Source: Rugalucina vietnamica (Eukaryota; Mollusca; Bivalvia; Lucinida; Lucinidae). From it: 64,000 nucleotides of DNA. Of the stretch, positions 44,633 to 54,590 are shown in pieces (position 1 is the first letter of the stretch; every line of letters starts with the position of its first letter). Location of the stretch: positions 44,275,883 through 44,339,882 of the forward strand of contig OZ024879.1 of NCBI GenBank assembly GCA_964017185.1, in the 5' to 3' direction. A program made the position numbers and the translations under genes. A model generated the notes under the pieces. It was given only the letters and a program-made list of their open reading frames with translations. It was not told where the DNA came from and made no database searches.

Positions 44633-45115
44633 CAGTTATCCTGTAGTCTTTAACCTGTTACGAAATATCTACCGTCGTTACGAACCTGTTATGAAAAAAA
44701 CTGAAAGCTATAGCAACATGTACGTTTTAGAAACGGGTTTGTTTAGAATGAGACGTTTGATAATCGGGGACGTTCTTTGAATGTATGGTATGAAATACTC
44801 TGTCAAATTATGTCAAGTCATAAAAACAACAAAAAGTTGAAACTGAAAGCAAAAAAAATAGGATTTAAATGAGGATTTTGTAGACAAAATACAGTTTTGT
44901 AAACAAAACTTGTATCAGCTGAGAGTACACTGTCTCATATTACAACCGCATTCAATAAGTTTAAATAATTATTCTGGACAAATCCAAAACTACAAAATAT
45001 GCTACTTGCATTTTTTCACTGAAAGCGGACATAAGCATATTTCGTCCTGAACCTGTAGCGCACTGTCGTCCAGAACCACACTATGTAGTAAAGAACATCC
45101 CTAAGCGTGTATATG
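44633..45115. other. no gene recognised
   Basis: Unassigned. This is where a possible continuation of the large duplication could be tested beyond the window. Confidence 0.5.
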
Positions 45116-45393
45116 CATCAGGAAAACATGTCCGTGCAATGTATACCCCCTAAACCCCACTTTTATATAGCAAAACTGGGGTACGCAGGGGTATACCTAT
45201 TTTTCTTATGTTTGCTCCAAAACATAGACTGTGGGTACTCGTTAGAACCGCCTCGGCGAGGCGGTTCTAACGTGTACCCACAATCTATGATTTGAGAAAA
45301 AATAAGAAAAATATCAAACATTTTCTGCTGAAAATTTTCATTTTTTAAAATTTTAAAAATCTCTGTATATTGCATGGGCAAGTTTTCGTAATG
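45116..45393 (-). mobile_element. hairpin MITE family A, copy A9
   Basis: Ends CATCAGGAAAACATGTCCGT and TTGCATGGGCAAGTTTTCGT..ATG. The centre is GAACCGCCTCGGCGAGGCGG with long arms. Nearly intact. Confidence 0.9.
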
Positions 45394-45436
45394 TATGTTT
45401 CTAAGAAAAATTTTGTAGCATATGTTTCTGTTGATA

Positions 45437-45709
45437 CATTACGGAAACTTATCCATGAATACTTTGGAATTTATTTTAATTACATATTAAATATCTATTT
45501 ATGAACTAAATTTTAATTTTACAAATATTTACCTTGCCTATCATAAAATAATGGTTTATTATATTGATTTTTGTAAGGATTTAGCATTTTTGACTTTTAA
45601 ATTACATCAATTATTGAGTTTTTCTCTTGACCCCGTCAAACCTCAATTTTACTATATATAAGTATAGGTTTGAAGGGGTTAAGTTCCACACGAAGATGTT
45701 TCCATGATG
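45437..45709 (+). mobile_element. diverged family A relative, copy A10
   Basis: Same end logic (CATTACGGAAACTTATCCAT ... AAGATGTTTCCATGATG) and a CTATATATAAGTATAGG stem near the right end. It lacks the GC hairpin and is AT-rich inside. It lies 43 bp from A9. Confidence 0.7.
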
Positions 45710-46002
45710 CATATAGACAGGCCGACTTTGACTGCTGAATCTGCAAAATTGTTGACGTGTTGGCTTTTTTCATGAACCGTCCTCATACACGTCTTAATCA
45801 TTGCGGCAGTTAGCTTTTGACTTTCAATTTGCAAAGAAGCAAATTTTAAGAAACATCACTGAGAAGTTTATACTATTTCAAACTCTTGTGTGGACAACAC
45901 TGACGGTTCTTTGTAAACATACAAAAGGTAAATGAATTATTTCAGACATACAATAATCTTAAGATGTTTTGCACCACCTTACTTCTTTGATTTTTATTTA
46001 TG

Positions 46003-46222
46003 ATTTTTGTTTGTCTGTTTGTTTGTGTTGACGCTTAACGTCCCAGTCAACAATTTTTCAGTCATGTCGGGACGGAGCCAACGATTCCTGGGTTTAACCA
46101 GTACTGCAGGGAGTTTATGTGTCTTGCTCAAGGACACAACACGGTGACGCCTGTGGGGATCGAACCCAGAGGACCTCTCGATTCGGAGTCCGACGCTCTA
46201 CCACTACGCCACTGCGCTCCTT
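46003..46222 (-). mobile_element. tRNA-derived SINE (family S2)
   Basis: The minus strand shows GTGGCGTAGTGGTAGAGCG (A box) and GGGTTCGATCCCCACAGG (B box). A body follows with GTGTCCTTGAGCAAGACACA and CGTCCCGACATGACTG...GACTGGGACGTTAAGC, ending in an ACAAACAAACAGACAAAC tail. The non-tRNA body and tail make it a SINE, not a working tRNA gene. Confidence 0.85.
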
Positions 46223-46540
46223 GTTGTCTTACATATTATATCCCTACGTTTTTGAATTAACGCAGTTTAAACTATACTGTAAATACTACTAAACCTGTGA
46301 CAGGGATAAACCCACTTTAAATCCAATACAGAAACATTCTGAAAGCCCACATGTCATACGCCAGAGATTAGATTTGAATTTGTTTTTCACCAATCAGCTA
46401 AGGAGTATTTTCCATAAAGGGTGTAGCATGTTTGCTCGAAGGCTTTTATACGACTTTCGTAAAGTGAAAGGGACGCAAGAGTTTTGCATGAATGAAAGAA
46501 TTCACAAAAAATTAAAGTGATCAGAACTCACTTGTGAATA

Positions 46541-46625
46541 TTATTTATTTATTTGTTTATTTATTTATTTATTGTGTGTGTGTGTGTGTGTGCGTGTGTG
46601 TGTGCGTGCGTGCGTGCGTGTGAAT

Positions 46626-46709
<84 letters not shown>
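46541..46709. repeat. compound TTTA / TG microsatellite
   Basis: Alternating TTTA and GTGTGT/GTGCG tracts, twice over. Open frames through it are repeat artefacts. Confidence 0.95.
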
Positions 46710-46782
46710 TATGTCAATTGTATAGAGCAGTGGCTGTGAAAAGGTTAAGTCTGACAGAAAATGTATAATAATTTTTACAACA

Positions 46783-46992
46783 ATTTGGGTTTCCGACCAG
46801 GTACAACACAAACCAGCCTGTACAGTCACAGAAGAAACCCAGAATCTTGAAAAATTGGGTATAAGTAGAGGAGGAAATGTACTGTCCATGTAGCGAAAAC
46901 AAAGACGCTGATCAGTTTCGCGGTTACCGCGAAGCTGATCTGCGTCTTTGTTTTCGCCCATGCAAATTGTTGGTTTTCTCACGCACAGGCTC
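46783..46992. mobile_element. foldback element family B, copy 4
   Basis: The central hairpin is GCGAAAACAAAGACGCTGAT ... ATCTGCGTCTTTGTTTTCGC (46873-46957), almost perfect over about 40 bp per arm. The right end TTTTCTCACGCACAGGCTCAT is the inverse of the left end of copy 3. Confidence 0.85.
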
Positions 46993-47493
46993 ATATTTTT
47001 TGTCTTATGTTTTCGGTCAGTGTCTTACTTACATGTTTTTAAAAGCGGGGGATTTTTACGTAAATGCAAATAAAACATGGACGCACAGTAAAGTGCTGAT
47101 TATTTAAACCGTCAAACGTACGGATTTTCTAAGTTAAAAAATAAAAATGTTGAAAGAAAATGATATGTCAACACATTAATTCTAACACACCTCGCCTATA
47201 TAGCAAATGGTAAAAAAAATGTGTTATATTGTGCAACAATTTCACTGGGCGAATAAGCGTGACGTTACTTTGCGGCATTTGTGACGTCAGCTATCCCACA
47301 AAGCAGCGTTGGACGGTGAAACGTCGTTTAAGCGCACAACAAACGTAATAAGTGTGTGCAAATACCAGCATTACAGTCAAATATTTGGCGGGATATCTGC
47401 AATGCAATGGCGGAAAGCTGAACGATATCGACGGTTTCAGCAACATTTACTCCATTTGTTGTGTGTTAGAATCGAAATAAATCAGCTCAAGTG

Positions 47494-47627
47494 CGTGAAT
47501 TGTTGAGTAATAATTCACTGTTTGTCGGTCAGTTGTAAGACGATAAATCACTCGCGCTACGCGCTCGTGATTTGATCTTCTTTACAACTGACCTCCAAAC
47601 AGTGAATTATTACTCAACAATTCACTG
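47494..47627. repeat. long palindrome P1 (about 62-bp arms)
   Basis: GTGAATTGTTGAGTAATAAT and its inverse bound the structure. The tip is CTCGCGCTACGCGCTCG. It is nearly perfect in the outer 28 bp, imperfect inside. Confidence 0.9.
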
Positions 47628-47654
47628 CTAGAGCTGATCTATTTCTTAATTTAA

Positions 47655-47722
47655 ATTCAAGCTGATCTGCGCCTTTGTTTTCGCCTATGCAGATTGTTGG
47701 CTTTCCCATGGGGCGGCTCATA
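47655..47722. mobile_element. foldback element family B, fragment
   Basis: AGCTGATCTGCGCCTTTGTT and GATTGTTGGCTTTCCCATGG match the right half of family B. Confidence 0.8.
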
Positions 47723-47729
47723 TCTTGTA

Positions 47730-48556
47730 TTTTAGTTTTGACGTTTTTGTCGCGACGTCAAACCTTTAATCTATGTTTCCCGTAAAGATAACGTCAGGAC
47801 GTTATAAATTTGAATTTTGGTAATGCCAAAACAATATGGCGACGTTCCCGCTGAAGAGCTGTTAGAAGTGAAAGCACTACAGGACTGAAATAAATTGTTG
47901 CTGTACTTTCATTTCTTTCTTTTTTCCTATCAACACCGACACAAGGACTTGTTATATATATATATATATATACTCAGAGGATAAAGTTTAGTCAGTAACT
48001 TTGACCAGCCCGATTACTATAATGCCCAGCCGCTTGTCTTAGATGTTCTCCTGCATTAAATTTGCAAAGTCAGTCTCGAAAGAAACTCCACCAGTTGTCA
48101 ATTTCGACAGAGTAATTGGTCTTTTTCGTAAAACATCATTTTTGTAATTACCCGATAAATGATCAAATCGGCGCTTTGATTAATAGCGCTTTCTGATAGA
48201 GGTTGTATCCAGTGACAAAAATCCGAAAAAAATCTTTTCAAAATTCAGCCACAGTCTCGAGAAATAACAAGTCAAATATTCATTATTTTTAGATTACCTC
48301 CCTTTCATTTAAAACAAGAACGAAAATTGGTGTATGCACTGTGGCAAAACCACATGCGATATTTCAATCGTTTTTTGTTGGAAACGTTAGGTTTTATTCA
48401 CAGTTTTATGACTGGTAATTTTAATCCCAAACTATCGAGGGGTTTTGATGCTATAGCGATTTAAACTGTCCCAATGGGATTTTACAGGTATTTTCACTGA
48501 CTAAACTTTTGCCGGTGAGCATATATTGTCAGCGCAAATTTGTTTTGTAATTTTAG
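47730..48556. other. possible upstream region of the cysteine-rich gene
   Basis: Holds an AT microsatellite (47952-47972) and an ATGGCGACG start-like context at 47839 that stops after nine codons. A T-rich tract ends in TTTTAG at 48551-48556, which looks like a splice acceptor just before the coding exon, so a non-coding 5' exon may lie in this interval. Confidence 0.35.
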
Positions 48557-48567
48557 AGCGTCAACAC

Positions 48568-50447
48568 ATGATGAGGGCCTTAATAGTTATAATTATGCTG
48601 ATTCAAGCTGTGGTACAGATAAGCTACGCACAATTTAGTGATTGTGTTCCACCTACAGCCTATATGAGAAGTTACTTTGAGTGTGAATCAAGCTGTCATG
48701 ATTAGTGAGTATTGCGCGTATACCACAAACGATGAGATGCAAATCCCGCTAACAAAACGACCGATGCTCATTGATTGTCATGGACACCATAATTTAACTG
48801 ACTGTTGCTCATTGATTGTCATGGACACCATAATTTAAACAAAAGACATTCTTAGATTATTCCATTATGCCATTCTGATTCGAATTACAAACTTGATTTA
48901 AACCGCCTTATTGGCTACCTGGTTAACCAAAATCTTAAGAGCAATGTTTGATAAAATTACAGTTATAACATACTAGTAATGTCTAAGGTCTTTATATTTT
49001 GGCCGTTACGTTAATTCTTACTTAACATGTTACTAAAATGTTAAAGTAAGCAATGATAGCACAATCATGACAATGGCGAGATCGTAAAGAAATACACTCC
49101 AAATCGGAGGTAAGACAAATAATCCTAAATTCTTGCATAGATTTCTATGCGCATAGCTGTTGAAGAAGTTTTCGATTGGTCGAAAGCCGTGTTCAAACAG
49201 CAAAACCCATGTTCAAATCATGAAATTCAAGTGCCGTTTGAACATGTAATTTAGCTGACGTCATTGGTCAATGCGACGTGACGTCATGTGTTTTGTAGAA
49301 ACAAAATGGCCGACGTTGAAGAAGCTCCGCGGTTTTCGGTGAGTTTTTACGTTGTTAATGTTATTTTCATGAGATTTTAAGTGGATTAGAGTGAAAATAC
49401 GAATAGCGATCAACCATGATTTGTTTCAGTGTTCAAACATTCGCTGGATCACTCGGAAGGTGTTTGAACACGCGGCCTGCGGCCTTGTTTTCAAACACCT
49501 TCCTCGTGATCCATCGAATGTTTGAACACTGAAAACCATGGTTGATCCCTATAGTCACAATATGGTACTTAATCAGCGGTTAGTACTATAATATTATGTT
49601 AAAGTGGGAATTTGTTGACATCGTCCCGACCCATGCAGGTTCTAATATCAAGACACAGCAAGCCTGCAATATATTATATAAATATATTGAATAATGGATG
49701 TAAACAACATACAAGGATGACAACGTTCAATGAATCAATGTACTAGCGTGAAGGCATTTCAACTGACATTTGATGGCTTATACGTATGTCTATTGAATGG
49801 TTTGACTTGAACCACTTTTCCTGGGCAGGCTCAGACATGAGCGGTTAACCAGTATTTAGAAATTTATTATCGGTTAAGATTCATTTTCTTACCAATGTTT
49901 ATTTGGTCCCATTTAGATAATACTAGTCTTTGTATCGACTACCATGTTGAAAGTTGCAAAATTTCAGTTATTCGTTTTGGTTCCATGTTGCCAAATCTAA
50001 AGGGTCACTGACGAGACTTTAATAGACGAAACCGCGGTATGGCCCATGCCCTTTCTCATTAATATGTTCGCTGCTCTTAAAGGATCTCAGTTTTAATTTT
50101 TATTTAGATTGTAAGTCAGAAGTGTAAAAGGTTTGCCTTGAGGCACAAGCAGTCCATTTATTTCTTTATGTCCAAACGGGCGGGGCCCCAAAACGTGATT
50201 AGCCCACGCTCTTGTAGTACAAGATGTCGGGAGGGGGCAGAGCGGGGTTGTTGGTTGATTTCGGTTCATTTCTTCACAATCCTTTCTTACTTTATTTAAA
50301 TGTACATGCTTCGTTTATTTCAGTTGCAGGAAAAACGACCAGCACGGGTGTCGTTGTGGAGAAGCCTCAAATGAAATGTGCCTCACAGATTTTGATAGAA
50401 ATATCTTTTGTGCTTGTGGGTGTGGTATGGGCTCATCTGGAAAATAA
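48568..50447 (+). CDS. two-exon secreted ten-cysteine peptide precursor
   Basis: Exon 1 codes 48568-48704 and ends at a consensus donor (GTGAGT, 48705-48710). Exon 2 codes 50324-50447 after an acceptor (CTTCGTTTATTTCAG). The junction is phase 2/1 and keeps the frame, giving 86 residues and a TAA stop. An ATTAAA poly(A) signal sits at 50475-50480. Residues 1-21 form a classic signal peptide (hydrophobic LIVIIMLIQAVV core, SYA|Q cleavage). The predicted mature peptide is 65 residues with ten cysteines at 26, 39, 43, 47, 55, 57, 65, 75, 77 and 79: spacing C12C3C3C7C1C7C9C1C1C, enough for five disulfides. Only one tryptophan-free, lysine-poor core is seen. The CxxxCxxxC and CxC motifs recall defensin or macin-like antimicrobial peptides, but no family is firmly recognised. 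A defence, signalling or toxin-like role is open. Two adjacent ATGs (48568, 48571) could start it. The intron is 1.6 kb and full of repeats. Confidence 0.72.
48765..48838. repeat. 41-bp-period tandem pair in intron
   Basis: TGCTCATTGATTGTCATGGA with ACACCATAATTTAA occurs at 48765 and again at 48806. Confidence 0.9.
49256..49305 (+). promoter_or_regulatory. CRE/CCAAT promoter-like block
   Basis: Two perfect palindromic cAMP-response elements (TGACGTCA at 49256-49263 and 49279-49286) flank an inverted CCAAT box (ATTGG, 49264-49268), all within 50 bp of an ATG. The density is well above chance for AT-rich DNA, although TGACGTCA is also scattered elsewhere in the window. Confidence 0.5.
49306..49338 (+). 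CDS. possible first coding exon (11 residues)
   Basis: ACAAAATGGCC is a strong start context. Eleven codons (MADVEEAPRFS) end at a consensus GTGAGT donor in phase 0. It lies inside the intron of the cysteine-rich gene. No second exon was identified. It may be a separate gene start, an alternative promoter, or promoter DNA carried by a foldback element. Confidence 0.35.
49410..49548. repeat. long palindrome P2 (about 50-60-bp arms)
   Basis: The arms AGTGTTCAAACATTCG and TCGAATGTTTGAACACT continue inward with GGATCAC/GTGATCC and AAGGTGTTTGAA/TTCAAACACCTT. The outer ATCAACCATG/CATGGTTGAT also pairs. Tip CGCGGCCTGCGGCC. Confidence 0.9.
49778..50215 (+). repeat. dispersed repeat X, copy 3, split by a hammerhead repeat
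   Basis: TTTTCCTGGGCAGGCTCAGA and ATGAGCGGTTAA end near 49870. The copy resumes with TTGAGGCACAAGCAGTCCAT at about 50140, after about 255 bp of hammerhead repeat. Confidence 0.75.
50002..50045 (+). ncRNA. type I hammerhead ribozyme (stem II weakened)
   Basis: GGGTCA / TGGCCC stem I, core CTGACGA, stem II GACT/AGAC with one mismatch, GAAA, palindromic stem III CCGCGG, A-or-G-U-A type cleavage triplet. The core is intact. Confidence 0.7.
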
Positions 50448-50904
50448 TCCTACATGTTTCCCTTACAACACCAAATTAAATGGAATATGACTACAGATTT
50501 CTCTGAACTTTAGCTGATATAGGAGTCTTGGTCCGAACATCTACTATAAACTACCTAAAATTGCCGGTCTGATCATCCGCGGTCATACTAGATATTTATG
50601 TTTTCAGCAGCTGGTGCTTGTTATCCATAAGATTTCAGAGTACAGTGCAATCACTTTCACCGCGCCGCTTGAACTCACGTGGCTTTATCATGCGCATATT
50701 GCCAACTGGAACAATATTCTTCAATACACATTGGGCATTACCGAAGTGTTACCTGGAAAATTACCTTTGCAAAACGAATTCGGATATTTCCCATACATCG
50801 CTATCAGCGATTGCCTTTATTTGACACCTGTGTGACATCGGGCAATATTCTGATATTTCACAGGTAACTTACAAGGTGGAAAAACATTATAAATAACAAT
50901 TTTG

Positions 50905-50962
50905 TGGAGTGAGAATTTTTTCTGATTGCGCCATTTCCTGATCAATACCTACTTTTACCTTT
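50905..50962 (+). mobile_element. PLE 3'-end fragment
   Basis: Last 58 bp of the PLE (GTGGAGTGAGAATTTTTTCT ... TACCTACTTTTACC). Confidence 0.7.
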
Positions 50963-51068
50963 TGATAATATGGGCAGGCCCAGTGGATGTGGTTTGTGCA
51001 TGATAATTATAAAGTTTCCGACCACTTCATGCGACTAACCGGCAGGACGATTATCAAGAGAAATAGAG

Positions 51069-51161
51069 GGTTTTACACGAGTGGTCATTTCATATGAAAT
51101 TTATTAAACGAGCCTTCGGCGAGTTTAACAAATTTCATATGAAATGAGCACGAGTGTACGA
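51069..51161. repeat. long palindrome P3 (about 40-bp arms)
   Basis: TTACACGAGTGGTCATTTCA and its inverse close around ATGAAATTT..AAATTTCAT. Tip ACGAGCCTTCGGCGAG. Confidence 0.9.
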
Positions 51162-51189
51162 TTCGCTTTATCATAGGATTTTTAAAACA

Positions 51190-51265
51190 GGATTTAATGC
51201 CGAAGCCCCCTTTTCAGACTTACACCTTTCTGTTGCAAATGGATTTGTTTCTTCTAAAACGTATG
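51190..51265 (+). pseudogene. PLE RT fragment
   Basis: Encodes AEAPFSDLHLSVANGFVSSK, the PLE segment downstream of YLDD. Unrelated sequence on both sides. Confidence 0.85.
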
Positions 51266-51681
51266 CGGTTAATCGTGATTCGGAGTTACTACAATGGCAC
51301 CGTTTCAAAGTATATCGTAATATTCGAATGACAAGAAATAAATGGAAAAAAATATTAGCAACCAATATCGAAAGATAACTTACATGTAACCTTTCATTTT
51401 CGGGAAAATTGGCGAACCGCCTTTGATAACCATGTGTAAAAGAAAGCTTTTTCCATTGTGTTTTGTATAAAAGCCGGGAAACATTGACGTGAACAAGCTG
51501 GTTACGTCATTATCCACGATCATTGAGCGATGGAATGAAACGTGTTTGAATCAAGAGTCAAGTGGCCAAGTTCATTTTAAAAATTTCGTGTTTTATGTTT
51601 TTGTAAAATTCTTTTGAAAATTATTTTGATCCGGATCATCTACAGATCCGCTATGGTTACAACAAGTGAATACGTATCTGT

Positions 51682-51760
51682 TTTTCCCACCTCGGTTTTT
51701 GGAGTGGGAATCTTTTTCTGATTGCGCCTTTCCTGATCTTTGCCTACTTGTACCTTTTTG
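51682..51760 (+). mobile_element. PLE 3'-end fragment
   Basis: TTTTTCCCACCTCGGTTTTT to CCTACTTGTACC. The full terminal hairpin is retained in an insertion of only about 80 bp. Confidence 0.85.
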
Positions 51761-51825
51761 TAATGGAAAAGCGTTATTATAAAACATTATCAAGTAATTG
51801 CCAGTAAGATGATTATGTAGTAATT

Positions 51826-51969
51826 ACCCGCTGAGCGACAGGTGGGTATGATATTTTCCTGACCTGTCCAGGCAAAAGCATGCACCGAGAGCCCGAAGGG
51901 CTCGAGGTGCATGCTTTTGGCTGGACAGGTCAGGAAAATATCATGCCCACCTGTCGCGAAGCGGGTAAT
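51826..51969. repeat. long palindrome P4 (about 68-bp arms)
   Basis: AATTACCCGCT and AGCGGGTAATT at the ends, GACAGGTGGGTATGATATTT / AAATATCATGCCCACCTGTC inside, tip GAGAGCCCGAAGGGCTCGAG. Very few mismatches. Confidence 0.93.
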
Positions 51970-51999
51970 TAACTTACCTTATGACCCGACTTGGTGAAA

Positions 52000-52895
52000 T
52001 TTTAGTTTCCGCCCGACCTACACAACGACAAATCAAACACTGGTTACTTTTTGATCTGTTCGGAGCTTATACGAAATATTACATAAACGAATGACCGAAA
52101 CATTTTGTCCATTAAAATTTCTTTTTTCGAGACGTAACTGTTAAACGAACACTGCACGTGCAAAACGAGGAATCTTGTCAACGATCTGTCTTCGCTATTG
52201 TCAAAAATAGATCAGAATGGAGTATCTTCCCTTGTACGTTTTAAACGTTTTGAAACATATTTTTATTTTGTAATATTCAGCATTTCTTTCTCAAATTTTC
52301 TAATCAACAACAGGAATTATCTTTTATCAAAACAGATAACAGCTGGGCGAGCAAATAAAAATTATCTCTTCTGTTATATGTAAACCGTAGCACCATTTCG
52401 TTTTGAGTTTCAAATAAGTATATATAGCGTGTGTAGGATTGTAATGCAGGGTTTGAAACCTACGGACCTAACTTTCTAAAATCCCCATAGTAAGTTAGGG
52501 GACCATTGTAAAAATGCCCAGCTGTATTTAAGGGATACAGTTGGTCGTTTATGATATACGCAATTCAAAAATGTGTGAAATTGGTTTCTCATTCATTGTT
52601 CTTGCACTTTTACAACTAACAATAACACACTAACATTATAATACGAGAATCAGAAACCAACTTCCAACTCGAGAAGACACTCATCTCAATGCAGCTGCCC
52701 AGTCCGATCATGGCACTGCAATCGATATTCATGCGCACTGGGCAAATCCTTAATTCAATACTACTCAAACAAGGATTTCAAAGAAGTTACATTGGGATGG
52801 AAGTCCGAGTCGAAATGGCATGGCCACGCTTTAGTGGAGCTTTCATCAGCTGTCGGAAAGTAGGAATGTCACTTTCACCACTTGTCTGGGGGTAA
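52000..52895. other. no gene recognised
   Basis: The open frame at 52689-52895 has no motif and no supported context. Confidence 0.5.
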
Positions 52896-52980
52896 GGACA
52901 CTTTCCTTACCTCCAAACAGGTATGAAAGTACTTTCCTTACCTCCAGACAGGTGTGAAAGTATTTTCTATACTACCGTAG
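52885..52980. repeat. 37-bp tandem pair with hairpin
   Basis: CAGGTATGAAAGTACTTTCC and CAGGTGTGAAAGTATTTTC units. The upstream GGGGGTAAGGA pairs with TCCTTACCTCC. Confidence 0.75.
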
Positions 52981-53367
52981 ACACTGCACGTGCAGTAAGT
53001 TATGAAAAATAACTCCCCATGATTAACATTGCAGTCATAAGGTAACCTTAAATAAGTAATGGACTTGACCTTAAAAGTACACTCATTACTGCGTGAACTC
53101 GCACAATATCTGACTGAACTTGTTTAACAAGAAGTCGTGTCCGGAAAAAGCCTCTCAACCGAATAATCCATTGAATATGTAACCTGGGGCTAGCTAGAAA
53201 TCACAGAAGGGTAACTAATTTATCATAGTGTCCTTTTGAAAGCACGCATATAGAAAAAAAAACTGCCCTGTACATGTATCTTGTGAGTACCCCAATGTGT
53301 ACAAACATGATATTTGCAATGAGCACGTTCGCTATAGTACAAATTTGAGCACAAAAACGCCAAGGGG

Positions 53368-53755
53368 CGAATATCGAAAAACGAAAACCGAACTAACTTC
53401 TTTTTTTGAATATCGAAAACCGAATATCAAACTAACTTATTTTTTTGAATATCGAAAAAGGAATATCAAACTGACTTATTTTTTGAATCTCGAAAAACGA
53501 AAAACGAATATCGAATTAACTTATTTTTTGAATATCGAAAAACGAAAAACGAATATCGAACTAACTTCTTTTTTTGAATATCGAAAAACGAAAAACGAAT
53601 ATCGAACTAACTTCTTTTTTTGAATATCGAAAAACGAAAAACGAATATCGAACTAACTTATTTTTTTGAATATCGAAAAACGAATACCGAACTAACTTCT
53701 TTTTTTTTTTTTGAATATCGAAAAGCGAAAAACGAAAATCGAACTAACTTCTCAG
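53368..53755. repeat. minisatellite of 36-46-bp units, about 9 copies
   Basis: Units built from GAATATCGAAAAACGAAAAA and CGAACTAACTT with a T-run. Open frames here are translated repeats. Confidence 0.95.
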
Positions 53756-53826
53756 TGCCGAATGAAATAAAATATAAAAGCTTGATCCTTTGGAAGCAGT
53801 AAAAAACGTTCAAAGGGAGGTAGTAT

Positions 53827-53872
53827 GGGCCATATTGCTCAATTTCGGGTACTGAACCCTCATCAGTGACCC
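53827..53872 (-). ncRNA. type I hammerhead ribozyme, intact-looking
   Basis: Minus strand: stem I GGGTCA/TGGCCC (one G-T wobble), CTGATGA, perfect stem II GGGT/ACCC with loop TCAGT, GAAA, stem III TTG/CAA with loop AG, and an A-U-A cleavage triplet before TGGCCC. All core positions match the hammerhead consensus. The flank TTTACTGCTTCCAAAGGATC is shared with the 36.4-kb copy. Confidence 0.85.
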
Positions 53873-53879
53873 TGTATCT

Positions 53880-54350
53880 CCCGGCGACCATAGCCAGATA
53901 AATATACTGCAATGTCAAAAATATACTGCAATTTCAAAACATTACACAATAGACTACAAGGTAAGTCTAAATCAAAGACACATGCCTAAACGGAGTCAAA
54001 TGACTAGAACTGTGTTTAGAAGAACACTGCTGCACATTCACTTCAAACGATAATCACGGCCGTCACAGTCCAATAATGACAACACCTTTCTGTAATACAG
54101 GTGTCATAGTAATGATTGTGTTTATAACGACCGTCTTTCACACTCTCGGGCAGATTTACGGAGTACCAATTTATTACTCAATCACACTTCAAAAAAGTCG
54201 AAAAGGCTAGCTTATTTTCGAATAAACGAAAATTGTGGTCCGACCGAAACCATCTTCGGCCAAAAAAGTGGTCCGGCCATGGCCGGACGCCGCCGCCGAC
54301 CTTGCATGAGATGGAAATAAAATATGGGAGTACTCAATAGAAGTAATTGG
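53880..54350. other. no gene recognised
   Basis: Unassigned, with a short GGCCGGACGCCGCCGCC stretch near 54272. Confidence 0.5.
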
Positions 54351-54590
54351 CGGCCCCGGTGCCCGAGCGGTTCAGAGGGCTGTTTCTGAATCACTCGATC
54401 ATCTCGCCGCTGTGTCTGGTCTGGGTTCGAGCCCCGCTCTCGCCACATGTGAGACAAGCCAAGTTCTGCTTGCGGGTGTGTACGGAGGTTTTTCTCAGGG
54501 TTCTCCTGTTTTCGCCCACCGACTGATTTTTCCGTCTCATATGAGCAGAAATAATCTTGAAAGGGACGTAAAACTGAATCCAAAAAAAAT
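54351..54590 (+). mobile_element. tRNA-derived SINE (family S1), full-length
   Basis: Head GGCCCCGGTGCCCGAGCGGT, B box GGGTTCGAGCCCCGC, body AAGCCAAGTTCTGCTTGCGG, tail ATAATCTTGAAAGGGACGTA and a short A-run. Best copy of the family here. It may be related to V-SINE/RUDI-like mollusc SINEs (from memory, unverified). Confidence 0.88.

Noticed and set aside
46146-46219. Possible functional tRNA gene on the minus strand
   Set aside because: The promoter boxes are good, but the acceptor stem does not close and a SINE body with tail follows directly.
47839-47868. ATGGCGACG start-like context
   Set aside because: It stops after nine codons with no donor before the stop.
53297-53802. EYRKT-type repeated peptide frames
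   Set aside because: They are translations of the minisatellite and T-runs.
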